Below, piece after piece: positions 1 through 7,875 of a DNA stretch of 64,000 nucleotides. The notes beneath the pieces were generated by a model. It was not told where the DNA came from. It worked only from the letters and a program-made list of their open reading frames with translations, and searched no databases. Position 1 is the stretch's first letter, and each line of letters opens with the position of its first letter. This DNA is from Actinomadura litoris (GTDB lineage: Bacteria; Actinomycetota; Actinomycetes; Streptosporangiales; Streptosporangiaceae), in the NCBI RefSeq assembly GCF_009733595.1, contig NZ_WOFH01000008.1, positions 310,001 through 374,000 on the forward strand, written 5' to 3'. The translations under genes were made by a program, and so were the position numbers.

Positions 1-2
1 AC

Positions 3-155
3 ACCGTCCACAAACGGGTGCGCGCCCGCGTCGAGCACGTCTTCGCGCGCATGAAGTGGTGGAACATCCTGCGCAACTGCCGCCGCAAACGCGACGGCGT
101 CCACCACGCCACCCACGGAATCGCCCTCATGCACAACCTGGCGGTAGCCGGCTGA
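3..155 (+). CDS. IS5-family transposase, C-terminal end (cut by window edge)
   Basis: The first 50 codons read as the extreme C-terminus of a DDE transposase of the IS5/DDE_Tnp_4 type. The segment contains RVEHVFARMK followed by the WNILRNCR and GIALMHNL blocks, which are the usual ending of this family: the catalytic Glu lies in the RxExxFxxxK helix and the protein stops shortly after the HNL motif. The stop TGA is at 153-155. The rest of the gene, including the two catalytic Asp residues, lies outside the window, so it cannot be said whether the element is intact. No right-hand inverted repeat could be matched because the left end is missing. It marks this end of the window as accessory DNA. 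Confidence 0.8.
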   Translation, partial: TVHKRVRARVEHVFARMKWWNILRNCRRKRDGVHHATHGIALMHNLAVAG

Positions 156-719
156 CCGGCCCGGAGGACGCCAGCTCACCGGCAGCACGCCTGGCCGCGC
201 CTCTCGACCATTACGGGACAGCCTTTAGGTCCTGGCCGGTGGATCCTTGGTGTTTGGCGGAGGCTGATCTGCGCCCTGGGTTGTGATGGTGGGCGCGTGT
301 TTTGCACGGTCTCCCGTTTTCCCTGTTCTTGGTGGCTACCCGGTCCAACGGACAGTCCCCGTCCCCCGAACCCGCACCGCAGCCTTCCGCCAGCTCGTCC
401 TCCAAGCCCCCGCACCCGTCGTCGCCCATGCCCTCGGTTACAGCCCCGCCACCACCACCGCACCGCCGGCCGCCGCCACGGACGCCAGGTGATCTACACA
501 CGGACGGTCAAAGGAAATATCCTCCGCGGGCCACCGGCCATAGAAGGCAGAGCGTCCCAGCAGCCGTCTCCCCGCCACCCCCAGCAGCGGAATGATCACC
601 CCGGCTGACTGCCCCCGGCTCAGATGACGTAGTGGCCGCCGCGATGTCCGGCGAGCTGGCGACGGTCAACGGACGTGGGAGTAAGGCGCGGTGGTTGCAG
701 CGGTGTCGATCACGAAAGC
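156..719. other. Intergenic region with no convincing gene
   Basis: About 560 bases between the transposase end and the ArsR operator. All open frames here are short, rich in Pro and Arg, and have no recognisable motif or ribosome binding site. They look like chance high-GC frames. Base composition dips near 490-560, which would fit flanking sequence of a mobile element, but no repeat ends were recognised. Confidence 0.5.
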
Positions 720-776
720 TCAACCTAAAGGTTGACTATCGGCTGGCCTGCGCCCTATGTTCAACCTTATGGTTGA
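720..776. promoter_or_regulatory. Two identical palindromic operators, probably for the ArsR regulator
   Basis: Two 16-base perfect inverted repeats of the form TCAACC-N4-GGTTGA lie at 720-735 (spacer TAAA) and 761-776 (spacer TTAT), 41 bases centre to centre, i.e. about four helical turns. Both arms are identical in the two sites. The second site overlaps the beginning of the ArsR coding frame and itself encodes the residues FNLMVE if the first ATG (757) is used. Winged-helix ArsR repressors bind such dyads, so autoregulation of the arsR-SRPBCC operon is inferred. Confidence 0.75.
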
Positions 777-1113
777 GCATTCCGCTGGGATGGACACGGT
801 CTTCGGCGCGCTCGCGCACCCAGCGCGCCGCGCGATGCTCGACCAGCTCGCCGCCCGGGAGCGCACCGTCAGCGAGCTCGCGGCGCCGCTGTCGATGTCG
901 CTGGCGGCGGCCTCTAAGCACGTCAAGGTCCTCGAACGGGCCGGGCTGGTCCGCCGGACCGTTGTCGGGCGCACCCACTGGTGTCGTCTGGACCCCGGGC
1001 CGCTGGCGAGCGCCCTCGCCTGGCTGCGGGTCTACGAGCAGTACTGGAACGAGCGGCTCGATGCCCTAGAGGAGCTGTTCACCCCATCGAATCGCGATCA
1101 GGAGGAGACATGA
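757..1113 (+). CDS. ArsR-family transcriptional regulator
   Basis: Small winged-helix DNA-binding protein of the ArsR subgroup that is paired with SRPBCC genes. The helix-turn-helix is visible as ALAHPARRAMLDQLAA, then TVSELAAPLSMSLAAASKHVKVLERAGLV (in two parts), followed by the beta-wing with a VVGRTHW strand. There is no Cys metal site, as is normal for this subgroup, so the inducer is unknown. Three in-frame ATG starts exist (757, 769, 790). The first two lie inside the operator dyad 761-776; homologues of this type commonly begin with a MVEYS-like stretch, so 769 is quite possible. The stop overlaps the next start as ATGA, indicating translational coupling with the SRPBCC gene. Confidence 0.85.
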   Translation: MFNLMVEHSAGMDTVFGALAHPARRAMLDQLAARERTVSELAAPLSMSLAAASKHVKVLERAGLVRRTVVGRTHWCRLDPGPLASALAWLRVYEQYWNERLDALEELFTPSNRDQEET

Positions 1114-1616
1114 CAACCCCCACCGGCACGGCGGTCCGCATCGAGCGCACGATCCCCGCGCCGCCTGCGCAGGTCTACCGCGCGTGGCTCGACCCGGAGG
1201 TTCTCCGACGTTGGTTCGCGCCGTCGGGCTGGGAGGCGGTGCGCGTCGAGGTGGACGAGCGCGTCGGCGGGCATCTGCGCGCCTGGCACCTCGACCCGCA
1301 AGAACACCTCGACCCGCAAGAACAGGCAGGCGGCCCCGAATGCCGCATCGTCGAGCTGGTGCCCGACGAGCGCATTGTGCTCGACTGGTGGTTCGTCGGC
1401 CCGACCCGGGAGATCGAGCGCGACCAGGCCTCCCGGCTGACCGTGACCCTGCGCGCGGTCGGCGACGGCACGCACCTGACGCTGGTGCATGATCGGCTCG
1501 ACGGACTCGCCGCCGCACTGCCTGAGGTCGCCCGCAACGTCGAGGCCGGCTGGACCGGCACGCTCGGTCGCCTCGCCACGACGATGGCCGCGCGGGCGAG
1601 GTTGTCACCCGAGTAG
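1110..1616 (+). CDS. SRPBCC/AHSA1-like domain protein
   Basis: A 168-residue START-like (SRPBCC) protein related to the C-terminal domain of activators of Hsp90 ATPase. The family forms a helix-grip cavity for hydrophobic ligands. Characteristic features are the N-terminal IERTIPAPPAQVYRAWLDPE helix, the RRWFAPSGW segment, and the C-terminal helix beginning EVARNVEAGWTGTLGRLA. The ATG overlaps the arsR stop and is preceded by GGAGGAG at 1101-1107, so the start is well supported. An 18-base tandem duplication (1289-1324) repeats the hexapeptide LDPQEH/Q in a surface loop. Gene pairing implies its expression is controlled by the upstream ArsR; the ligand or reaction is unknown. Confidence 0.85.
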   Translation: MTTPTGTAVRIERTIPAPPAQVYRAWLDPEVLRRWFAPSGWEAVRVEVDERVGGHLRAWHLDPQEHLDPQEQAGGPECRIVELVPDERIVLDWWFVGPTREIERDQASRLTVTLRAVGDGTHLTLVHDRLDGLAAALPEVARNVEAGWTGTLGRLATTMAARARLSPE

Positions 1617-1759
1617 ATCGCCGAGGTTTGTGAACCAACCGGCCGACTGACCCGACCCCGATAGCCCCGCCACCGAGACCGGCGTTCGCTCCGCCCTCAT
1701 GCCCAGGCCGGGCGCCGATCATCAAGATGACCGATATGACCCGCTGGGAGATGACCCTG

Positions 1760-2347
1760 ATGCGCAAGCTCACCGTCTCGACGATCGCGTCCCTTGACGG
1801 TTACGTCGAGGGACCGGGCAAAGACGTCACGGCGCTGCCGTTTGACGATGGCTTCAGCGCCTACAACGTGCAGCGGCTGCGGGCGGCGGGCATCTTGCTG
1901 TCCGGACGGAGGTCTTTCGAGGATTTCCGCGACTACTGGCCCGCCGTCGCGGACGACGAGACGCAGGGTGCGACCGAGCGCGAGATCTCCCGCCTCAACA
2001 ACGCGATCGAGAAGGTCGTCATCTCCGACACCTTGACCGCCGCGGAGACCGCTCCCTGGGAGGACACCACGCGCATCGTCCGGCGAGACGACGCCGCCGA
2101 GGCGGTTCGTGCGCTGAAAGCGCAAGACGGTGGCGACATCTTCGTCGCCGGCAGCCGCACCACGTGGAACGCGCTGCTGGTCGAGGGCCTGGTCGACGAG
2201 CTGCACGTCATGGTCGGGCCTGCCCTGCTCGGCGCGGGTACTCCCCTCATCGGTGACCCTGGCCCGGTCCCGCTGCAGCTACTCGAAGCCCGGCTGCTGC
2301 CCAACTCCCAGCTCGTGCTCCTGCGGTACGCACCGCACCTCGACTGA
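1760..2347 (+). CDS. RibD C-terminal/dihydrofolate reductase-family protein
   Basis: A 195-residue protein with the RibD C-terminal fold, related to dihydrofolate reductase and to NADPH-dependent reductases of riboflavin synthesis. The family start MRKLTVSTIASLDGYV, a central LLSGRRSFEDF segment corresponding to the NADPH-binding loop (usually GRxTY/F), and the late block DIFVAGSRTTWNALL plus ELHVMVGPALLGAG are all present. Single-domain members are mostly of unknown substrate, so a role in riboflavin synthesis should not be assumed. The chosen ATG at 1760 matches the conserved N-terminus and has GGGAG about 11 bases upstream; upstream ATGs at 1727 and 1751 would add 3-11 residues. Confidence 0.82.
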   Translation: MRKLTVSTIASLDGYVEGPGKDVTALPFDDGFSAYNVQRLRAAGILLSGRRSFEDFRDYWPAVADDETQGATEREISRLNNAIEKVVISDTLTAAETAPWEDTTRIVRRDDAAEAVRALKAQDGGDIFVAGSRTTWNALLVEGLVDELHVMVGPALLGAGTPLIGDPGPVPLQLLEARLLPNSQLVLLRYAPHLD

Positions 2348-2732
2348 ACGACCTTCGGAGCCGGGTTCTGCCGGACCTCGCCGACCACGGGTCCTGCAGC
2401 CCGTGGCGGGCCGATCCCCAGTGTCCCTGGACGGGCGTGATCGACGTGGCGCATCGGTGTTCTGCCGGGGTGCTGACCGGTAGCGGTCCGGACAGCTTGC
2501 GCCCGCAGAGCTCAGGCGCGGGCCAGCACCCGCTAGAGGACGTCTCAGCCCGTCGCCAGGACGTCACGACACCACCGTGGCCGCCGTCCTCCTCGCCCTC
2601 ATGCGCGAGCCGGTGAACGGCGGCGAACTGCCGCGCCGCGTCGAGGCCGGCGTGGTCGCCGATGCTGGCTGACAACGGTCAGCGGGGGCGGGAAGGGCAT
2701 CGGGGAGCGTTTCGGCCGGCGGGGCGGCGGGG
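2348..2732. other. Intergenic region, possible decayed coding sequence
   Basis: No gene can be supported. A short frame at about 2571-2672 (+) reads TTVAAVLLALMREPVNGGEL and on to a stop, which looks protein-like but has no start context and no recognisable family. It may be a remnant or chance. Confidence 0.4.
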
Positions 2733-3257
2733 TCAGGGAATGATGCACCCGTTGGGGACTTGGTGGTAGAGGCGGCCTTTCAGATCGGTGTGCACGGCCT
2801 TGAGGCTGAAGGTCCTGCCCCGGTACCGGCTTGCCGGCAGGCTTGCGTGCGGTGGGTAGGCCTGTGTTTTGCGGTCGACGCGCTGGCCGTCGATGAGGAC
2901 GTCGACCTCCCAGGGGCCGGCGTCGGCGCTGGGGTCGTTCATGTAGATGCCCCAGGCGATGGTGTGGCTGGGGCTGGTGCGGACGTGGATGCGGCCGTCG
3001 GGGCCGCGGAAGGTGACGTCCCTGCAGGAGGGCGCCCGCAGGGTGGCCGCGGCGCGGGCGTTGATCGCGCCGGTCCTGGCCGCGGGCAGGCCGCGGGGGT
3101 CCTGGGGCACGGTCCGGGGAGGGGCCGGGCTCGTGGCCGCCGATGCGGCCGATGCGGCGCCGGTGAGCGCGGTCGAGGCGCCCGCGCAGGCCAGGGTGAG
3201 CGCGGCGAGGGCACGCCCGGCAATGCGCCCGGGGGTGCGTGCGTGATCGGTCGTCAT
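2733..3257 (-). CDS. Small secreted protein of unknown function
   Basis: A 174-residue protein with a Sec-type signal peptide: a basic start (MTTDHARTPGRIAGR), a hydrophobic Ala/Leu core, and an AxA-like region near residues 35-45 followed by Ala/Pro-rich linker. The mature part has two Cys residues (RAPSCRDVTF and the final PNGCIIP), which could form one disulfide bond after export. No named domain was recognised; the mature region alternates polar and beta-prone segments (VDVLIDGQRVDRK). The ATG at 3257 is preferred over the GTG four codons earlier because AAGGG lies about 11 bases upstream of the ATG, overlapping the GTG. It stands alone. Confidence 0.7.
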   Translation of the reverse strand: MTTDHARTPGRIAGRALAALTLACAGASTALTGAASAASAATSPAPPRTVPQDPRGLPAARTGAINARAAATLRAPSCRDVTFRGPDGRIHVRTSPSHTIAWGIYMNDPSADAGPWEVDVLIDGQRVDRKTQAYPPHASLPASRYRGRTFSLKAVHTDLKGRLYHQVPNGCIIP

Positions 3258-3867
3258 GAGGTCGGCCACCCTTCATCACTAAGAGTCATAGACTAGTTAC
3301 ATTCTGCTCCTTGTCGCTCGTGTTCACACGGCCGCGAGGCAGACCGGCCCCTCGCCCCGGTCTCGGACCTGGGTTGCTGCTCGCGGGCCGCCGCTTGCGG
3401 GCCGGTCCCGGCGGCCCGCAGCCGGACACCCAGGGCCGCCCGGCGGCGGGGCAACAAATGCACATCGTGCACATAAGCGTGTCCCGGCCGAGCGCGGCCA
3501 GGACGACACCGCCCAGGTCAGGCGCTGCCGAGGAAGGCGACGACGGCCAACTGCACCAAGCACCCCATCGCCGCAGGCGGAACCTGGAACCACTCCCCCG
3601 CCCAACGCTGAAGGGCTGCGCAGCCTCCAGGTCGTTCAACAGCCCACTCAGACGCGCACCAAGGGCGTCCAACTGCCGAGCCCGCCGCGTCCACCCGCGC
3701 ACGAACCAGCTCATCCCGCTGCCCGTCCGCGACCTTCACCAGCCGGCCACCCTAGGGCCTGCAAAAACCGCCGCATCGCCAGCAGCTCGTCCAGGACCTG
3801 CGCGTCATCGGGCGCCCTCCGAGACCTCCGACTACGCCACCGCCGAACCGCATGGATCATTGACGCT
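3258..3867. other. Intergenic region with a possible degraded gene on the minus strand
   Basis: No intact gene is supported. On the minus strand between about 3640 and 3815, three different frames carry helix-like, protein-like pieces in the right order: VLDELLAMRRFLQALG, then VADGQRDELVRARV, then RARQLDALGARLSGLLNDLE. Together they look like one small coiled helical protein broken by two frameshifts. The rest of the interval is Pro/Arg-rich noise. Confidence 0.3.
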
Positions 3868-4227
3868 ATGCCGTTCCTCGTCTGCGCTCGCTGCGCTCAG
3901 GGGCTCACCGCCGAGATCCAGCAGACAGCCGCCTCCCCCCAGGACGTCCCAGGTCAGCCCTACCTCCCACGGGGGGCCTACACGCCCATCTGGAACGGTG
4001 GTTTCGTGGTCAACTGCAACGATGTCACTGGCGCAGTCCGCCACCCTGACCCTGCCCGCTCGGCCGGCTGCTGCGGCCCCTCCGGACTTCACGGGCCGAA
4101 CCTCGTCTGCTCGGGATGCGGACGGGAAGTCGGAACCGAAGAGTCAGACTGTTGGAAGCCCCACTTCGTCGTCACACTGCCCGACGCAACCGCCTTGATC
4201 CCCCCGTTGCCCGAGACATTGAAGTAG
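3868..4227 (+). CDS. Cys-rich zinc-ribbon-like hypothetical protein
   Basis: A 119-residue protein with two CxxC knuckles near its ends: CARCAQ at residues 6-11 and LVCSGCGRE at about 80-88, with a CC pair and other Cys in between (SAGCCGPSG, SDCWKP). This spacing suggests a structural zinc ribbon. The central blocks FVVNCNDVTGAVRHPDPAR and GLHGPNLVCSGCG resemble an actinobacterial family of uncharacterised proteins I have seen, without assigned function. The ATG has no clear Shine-Dalgarno sequence, so translation may be leaderless. It is alone between non-coding stretches. Confidence 0.6.
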   Translation: MPFLVCARCAQGLTAEIQQTAASPQDVPGQPYLPRGAYTPIWNGGFVVNCNDVTGAVRHPDPARSAGCCGPSGLHGPNLVCSGCGREVGTEESDCWKPHFVVTLPDATALIPPLPETLK

Positions 4228-4583
4228 CTCGACCAATACGACACACGGCGCAGGGGGTGCGCCGACGGGTGGGGCAGATTCGCAGAGCTCACACCTCAGG
4301 ACAAGGTGGGCAGCGGCCACGAGCCCCCCTGAGCCGTCCGGGATGTCGAGATGGACGGTCTGCGTGTGCGGGGTGACGCGCCAGCCCTCACACCGGCCAC
4401 AAGACGGGACAGGCCGTCATCGAGACGACTTGATCGATCGCGCGCCGACGGAGCGGCCCCGGTGATGTTCGCGCAACCGGCAAAAAGCATGACACAGGGT
4501 GTCAGGTTTTTAGGTGAGCATGTTCGCTGGTCGGCGCCGATGGAGGACGCGGACCGAGCCCTACGGATAGACAAGGACCGCAC
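4228..4583. other. Intergenic region, nothing recognised
   Basis: About 355 bases without a supported gene or clear repeat. It should contain the promoter of the downstream PPOX gene; a possible upstream element around 4484-4520 (GCATGACACAGGGTG ... TTTTTAGG) is too weak to call. Confidence 0.4.
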
Positions 4584-5114
4584 ATGCGCGAAACGCAAGA
4601 AGATCTCAAGGAGCTCCAGGCCCTGCTGGACGCTTCTCTCTCCCGCTCCACCTCGCATCTCCGCTCGATCATCACAACCGAGAGAACACTGACCGCAGAG
4701 GAGCTCACCGGGGTCCTCACCGGGATGTGCACCCTGGCGCTGTCCACCGTGACGGCGAAGGGCGAGCCGCGGATCAGCGGGGTGGACGGGCACTTCCTGC
4801 ACGGCAAGTGGCACTTCGGCACGGCCCGCAAGGCCGCCAAGGCCCGCCATCTGGCCGCCCGCCCCGCCGCCAGCGCCGCGCACATGCGCGGTGAGGACCT
4901 GGGCGTGTTCACGCACGGGACGGTGGAGATCCTCAATCCCCCAGGCGGCGAGCAGGCCGCGGACTGGCCGGACCTGCTCGCCTACCTCAAGGACTTCTAC
5001 GGCGCCGACTTCTTCGACTGGGACAACGACGTGGTCTATTACCGGCTGCATCCGCACTGGATGAGCGTCTTCGCCCCCGATATCGCCAAGCTCACCGCGG
5101 CGTCCCGTTCTTGA
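4584..5114 (+). CDS. Pyridoxamine 5'-phosphate oxidase (PPOX) family protein
   Basis: A 176-residue split-barrel flavin-binding protein. The N-terminal helical part (about 1-45) precedes the PPOX core: the LALSTVTAKGEPRIS strand pair, the HFLHGKWHFGTARKAAKARHL segment that contacts FMN or F420 phosphate in relatives, and the late GTVEIL strand. The C-terminus YYRLHPHWMSVFAPD is typical of the group that acts on small oxidised compounds or simply binds flavin. Substrate unknown. The ATG has AAGGA about seven bases upstream. No operon partner: the next gene on the same strand starts about 200 bases on. Confidence 0.8.
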   Translation: MRETQEDLKELQALLDASLSRSTSHLRSIITTERTLTAEELTGVLTGMCTLALSTVTAKGEPRISGVDGHFLHGKWHFGTARKAAKARHLAARPAASAAHMRGEDLGVFTHGTVEILNPPGGEQAADWPDLLAYLKDFYGADFFDWDNDVVYYRLHPHWMSVFAPDIAKLTAASRS

Positions 5115-5313
5115 TCAGAGCACGTACCGCATCGGGAGCGGCTGCGTACTGAAAGACCTGGCGAGGCGGTCGCTCAGCGCCATTGGGTGATGAGCCACCG
5201 CCGCGTTGTGGCGTGATCGGTTGGTTCGGCAGGGGGAGCCCGTCCGCTCATGCCCTGCCGCGTTGCGAGAGGGTGGACGAAGGTTGACGGCATTCGTACG
5301 AGACGTCGCGGGC

Positions 5314-7866
5314 ATGGGGCGCGAGACCATCGAGGTGGTGGGGGCTCGTACCAACAATTTGCGGGACGTGTCGGTGAGTATCCCCAAGGGGCAGCTCGTC
5401 GCTTTCACCGGAGTGAGCGGTAGCGGCAAGACCTCGCTGGCCATCGACACCCTGCACAACGAGGCCCAACTGCGGTATCTGGAGGGGCTGTCGCCGTTCG
5501 TACGGCAGTACATCACCCAGCGCAATCGCCCGAAGGTCGACCGCATCCTCGGACTCGGCGCGACGCTCGCGGTCGACCAGCGCCGCCTGAACCGCAACCC
5601 CCGTTCCACGGTCGCGACGATCACTGGCATCGATGGCCACCTGGGACTGCTGTACTCGCGCCTTCCGGGAATCGGCGCGGGATCGGTGGCAGAGAGCGGA
5701 GACGGGCATCTCACGACCGCTCACTTCGATCGCAATACGCCGGAAGGAAGCTGTGCGGACTGCCACGGGGTGGGCGGACGCTGGCAGGCGCAAGAGGACC
5801 TGGTCATCACCCACCCGGAGCTTCCGCTCTTCGAGGGGGCTTCACCCTGGTACGCGAAATGGCGGTCGGGGGAGCACGCGTTCGTACCGGCGCTCGCCGA
5901 AAAGCGGAGCGTGGACCTCGCCCGGCCGTGGCAGTCGCTGCCTGAGGAGTTCCGCCACTGCGTGCTGTACGGCACGGGTGACGAGAAGATCGAGGCGACC
6001 GTCGACATGACGAACAAGAATGAGACGGCGCTGCTGACCTACACCTCAAGTCAGCCGCTGCGGGGCGCGCTCGCCGAGGTGGAGCGGGTGTTCGTGAACG
6101 CCCAGACGTCCAGCGCCAAGCAGCGTTACCTGCCATACATGCGCAAGCAGCCCTGCGCCACCTGCGGGGGCAGCGGGTACGACCAGGTGGCCAGGTCCGT
6201 GCGGATCGGCGGGCTGACGTACCCCGACCTGATCGAGGTGGAAGTACGGGAAGTGCGCAGTTGGGCGAAACGTGTGGCGAATGACCTGGGCGCCCGGCAG
6301 CGTGAGGTGGGTGAGCCGCTACTCCAGGACCTGGGCCGCAGACTCGGAATCCTTGACCGGCTCGGCCTGGCCCATCTCCAGCTATCCCGAAGCGCGGCGA
6401 CGCTGTCCGGGGGTGAGTTGCAGCGGACCCGGCTTGCCGCGCAGCTCAGCACCGAGCTGAGCGGCATCATCTTCGTCCTGGACGAGCCCGGGACCGGGCT
6501 TCATCCGGCGGACAAGGCGCACTTGCTCGACATCGCCCTGGAAGTGCGTGCGGCCGGCAACACGGTGCTCCTCGTCGAGCACGACCCTGAACTGATTGCC
6601 CGGGCCGACTGGGTGATCGATATGGGGCCTGGCGCGGGCCGTCTGGGCGGTGAGGCTCTGGTGTCGGGTCCTCCGGCCGACGTGGTCGCCCATCCGACGT
6701 CGCTGACCGGGCGCTATCTTGCCGGTGAGGGCCCGCGGCTGCGCCGGACCCGCCGCCCCGCCGCGGACGACACCGGCTGGGTGGAGCTGCACGGCCTGCG
6801 TGCGCACAATGTGGTCGCGGACCTGGTGCGTTTCCCCGCCGGTCGGCTCACCTGCCTGACCGGGGTGAGCGGCAGCGGCAAGAGCAGCCTGCTCGGCGCG
6901 CTCGGGGCGAGCGCGGAGGCCGCCCTCAACGGAACGGCGACCGACACGGTGCGAAAGGTGACCGGCCTCGCGGGGTTCGGCTGGGTCGCCGTCGTGGATC
7001 AAGAACCGCTCGGGCGGACACCGCGGTCCAACCCGGCTACGTACAGCAAGGCATTCGACATTGTCCGCAGGCTGTTCGCCGAGACCGACATGGCGCGCGG
7101 GCACGGGGTCAATGCCTCCTGGTTCAGCTTCAACACCGCAGGTGGCGGCCGCTGCGAGACCTGCGCCGGTTATGGCCGCAAGCTGGTCGACATGCACTTT
7201 CTGCCGGATGTCTGGGTGGTCTGCGACGCGTGTGAGGGCAGGCGCTACAAGGCGGAGGCCCTGGAGATCAGGTATCAGGGACTGGCCATCGATCAGGTGC
7301 TGGAGCTGACCGTCGCCGAGGCCGTGGAGCAGTTCTCCGAGCCCCGGCAGCTCGCGGAGACCCTGGGAGCCTTGAACCAGGTCGGGCTTGGCTATCTCCA
7401 ACTCGGCCAGAGTGCCACCGAGCTGTCCGGCGGCGAGGCGCAGCGGCTGAAGCTGGCGTCCGCGATCCAGCGCGGCGCGGCGAGCCGCAAGGCCGGGCTC
7501 GTCGTTCTCGACGAGCCCGTCTCGGGCCTGCACCCGTCTGACATCCAGCGTGTGGTGGATGCGCTCGACGTGTTGCTCGACTCGGGTAACACCGTCGTCG
7601 TGGCCGAACACGATATCCCCGTCGCCGCGTCCGCGGACTGGGTGATCGACCTGGGGCCGGGGGCCGGTCCGGACGGGGGTGCGGTGGTCGCGGAGGGCAC
7701 TCCGGACACGATCGCGACGGCGGACACCCTGACGGCCGGTTTCTTCCGGCGGTACGCGGCGGGCCTGCCACTCCTGGAGGTGCGACCGCGGGCAGGGGAT
7801 GGTGACCGGATGCGGTCCTCATGCGGTCCTGGGAACCATGCCCGTCCCGAGCGACCTGGACCTTAG
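5314..7866 (+). CDS. UvrA-like ABC ATPase (excinuclease subunit A paralogue)
   Basis: An 850-residue protein with two UvrA-type ABC modules. Walker A motifs GVSGSGKT/S lie at residues 33 and 517; signature motifs LSGGELQR at 364 and LSGGEAQR at 704. The second zinc module is complete and has exact UvrA spacing (C614-x2-C617-x19-C637-x2-C640); the first CxxC sits at 147 with a partner at 281. In true UvrA the first CxxC is near residue 250, so roughly 100 residues between Walker A and the zinc site, where the UvrB-binding and insertion domains lie, are missing. It is therefore unlikely to act in nucleotide excision repair with UvrB; related short UvrA2-type proteins are linked to tolerance of DNA-binding drugs. 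ATG 5314 sits just before the conserved domain; TTG 5284 is an alternative with GAGAGGG upstream. Confidence 0.88.
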   Translation: MGRETIEVVGARTNNLRDVSVSIPKGQLVAFTGVSGSGKTSLAIDTLHNEAQLRYLEGLSPFVRQYITQRNRPKVDRILGLGATLAVDQRRLNRNPRSTVATITGIDGHLGLLYSRLPGIGAGSVAESGDGHLTTAHFDRNTPEGSCADCHGVGGRWQAQEDLVITHPELPLFEGASPWYAKWRSGEHAFVPALAEKRSVDLARPWQSLPEEFRHCVLYGTGDEKIEATVDMTNKNETALLTYTSSQPLRGALAEVERVFVNAQTSSAKQRYLPYMRKQPCATCGGSGYDQVARSVRIGGLTYPDLIEVEVREVRSWAKRVANDLGARQREVGEPLLQDLGRRLGILDRLGLAHLQLSRSAATLSGGELQRTRLAAQLSTELSGIIFVLDEPGTGLHPADKAHLLDIALEVRAAGNTVLLVEHDPELIARADWVIDMGPGAGRLGGEALVSGPPADVVAHPTSLTGRYLAGEGPRLRRTRRPAADDTGWVELHGLRAHNVVADLVRFPAGRLTCLTGVSGSGKSSLLGALGASAEAALNGTATDTVRKVTGLAGFGWVAVVDQEPLGRTPRSNPATYSKAFDIVRRLFAETDMARGHGVNASWFSFNTAGGGRCETCAGYGRKLVDMHFLPDVWVVCDACEGRRYKAEALEIRYQGLAIDQVLELTVAEAVEQFSEPRQLAETLGALNQVGLGYLQLGQSATELSGGEAQRLKLASAIQRGAASRKAGLVVLDEPVSGLHPSDIQRVVDALDVLLDSGNTVVVAEHDIPVAASADWVIDLGPGAGPDGGAVVAEGTPDTIATADTLTAGFFRRYAAGLPLLEVRPRAGDGDRMRSSCGPGNHARPERPGP

Positions 7867-7875
7867 ATTGCTGGG

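Noticed and set aside
2599..3279. A 226-codon minus-strand frame across the secreted protein
   Set aside because: Mostly Arg/Pro repeats; the alternative frame with a clear signal peptide and ribosome site is the real gene.
3311..4198. A 295-codon open frame on the plus strand
   Set aside because: Pro/Arg-rich without motif; overlaps the better supported small gene at 3868 in another frame.
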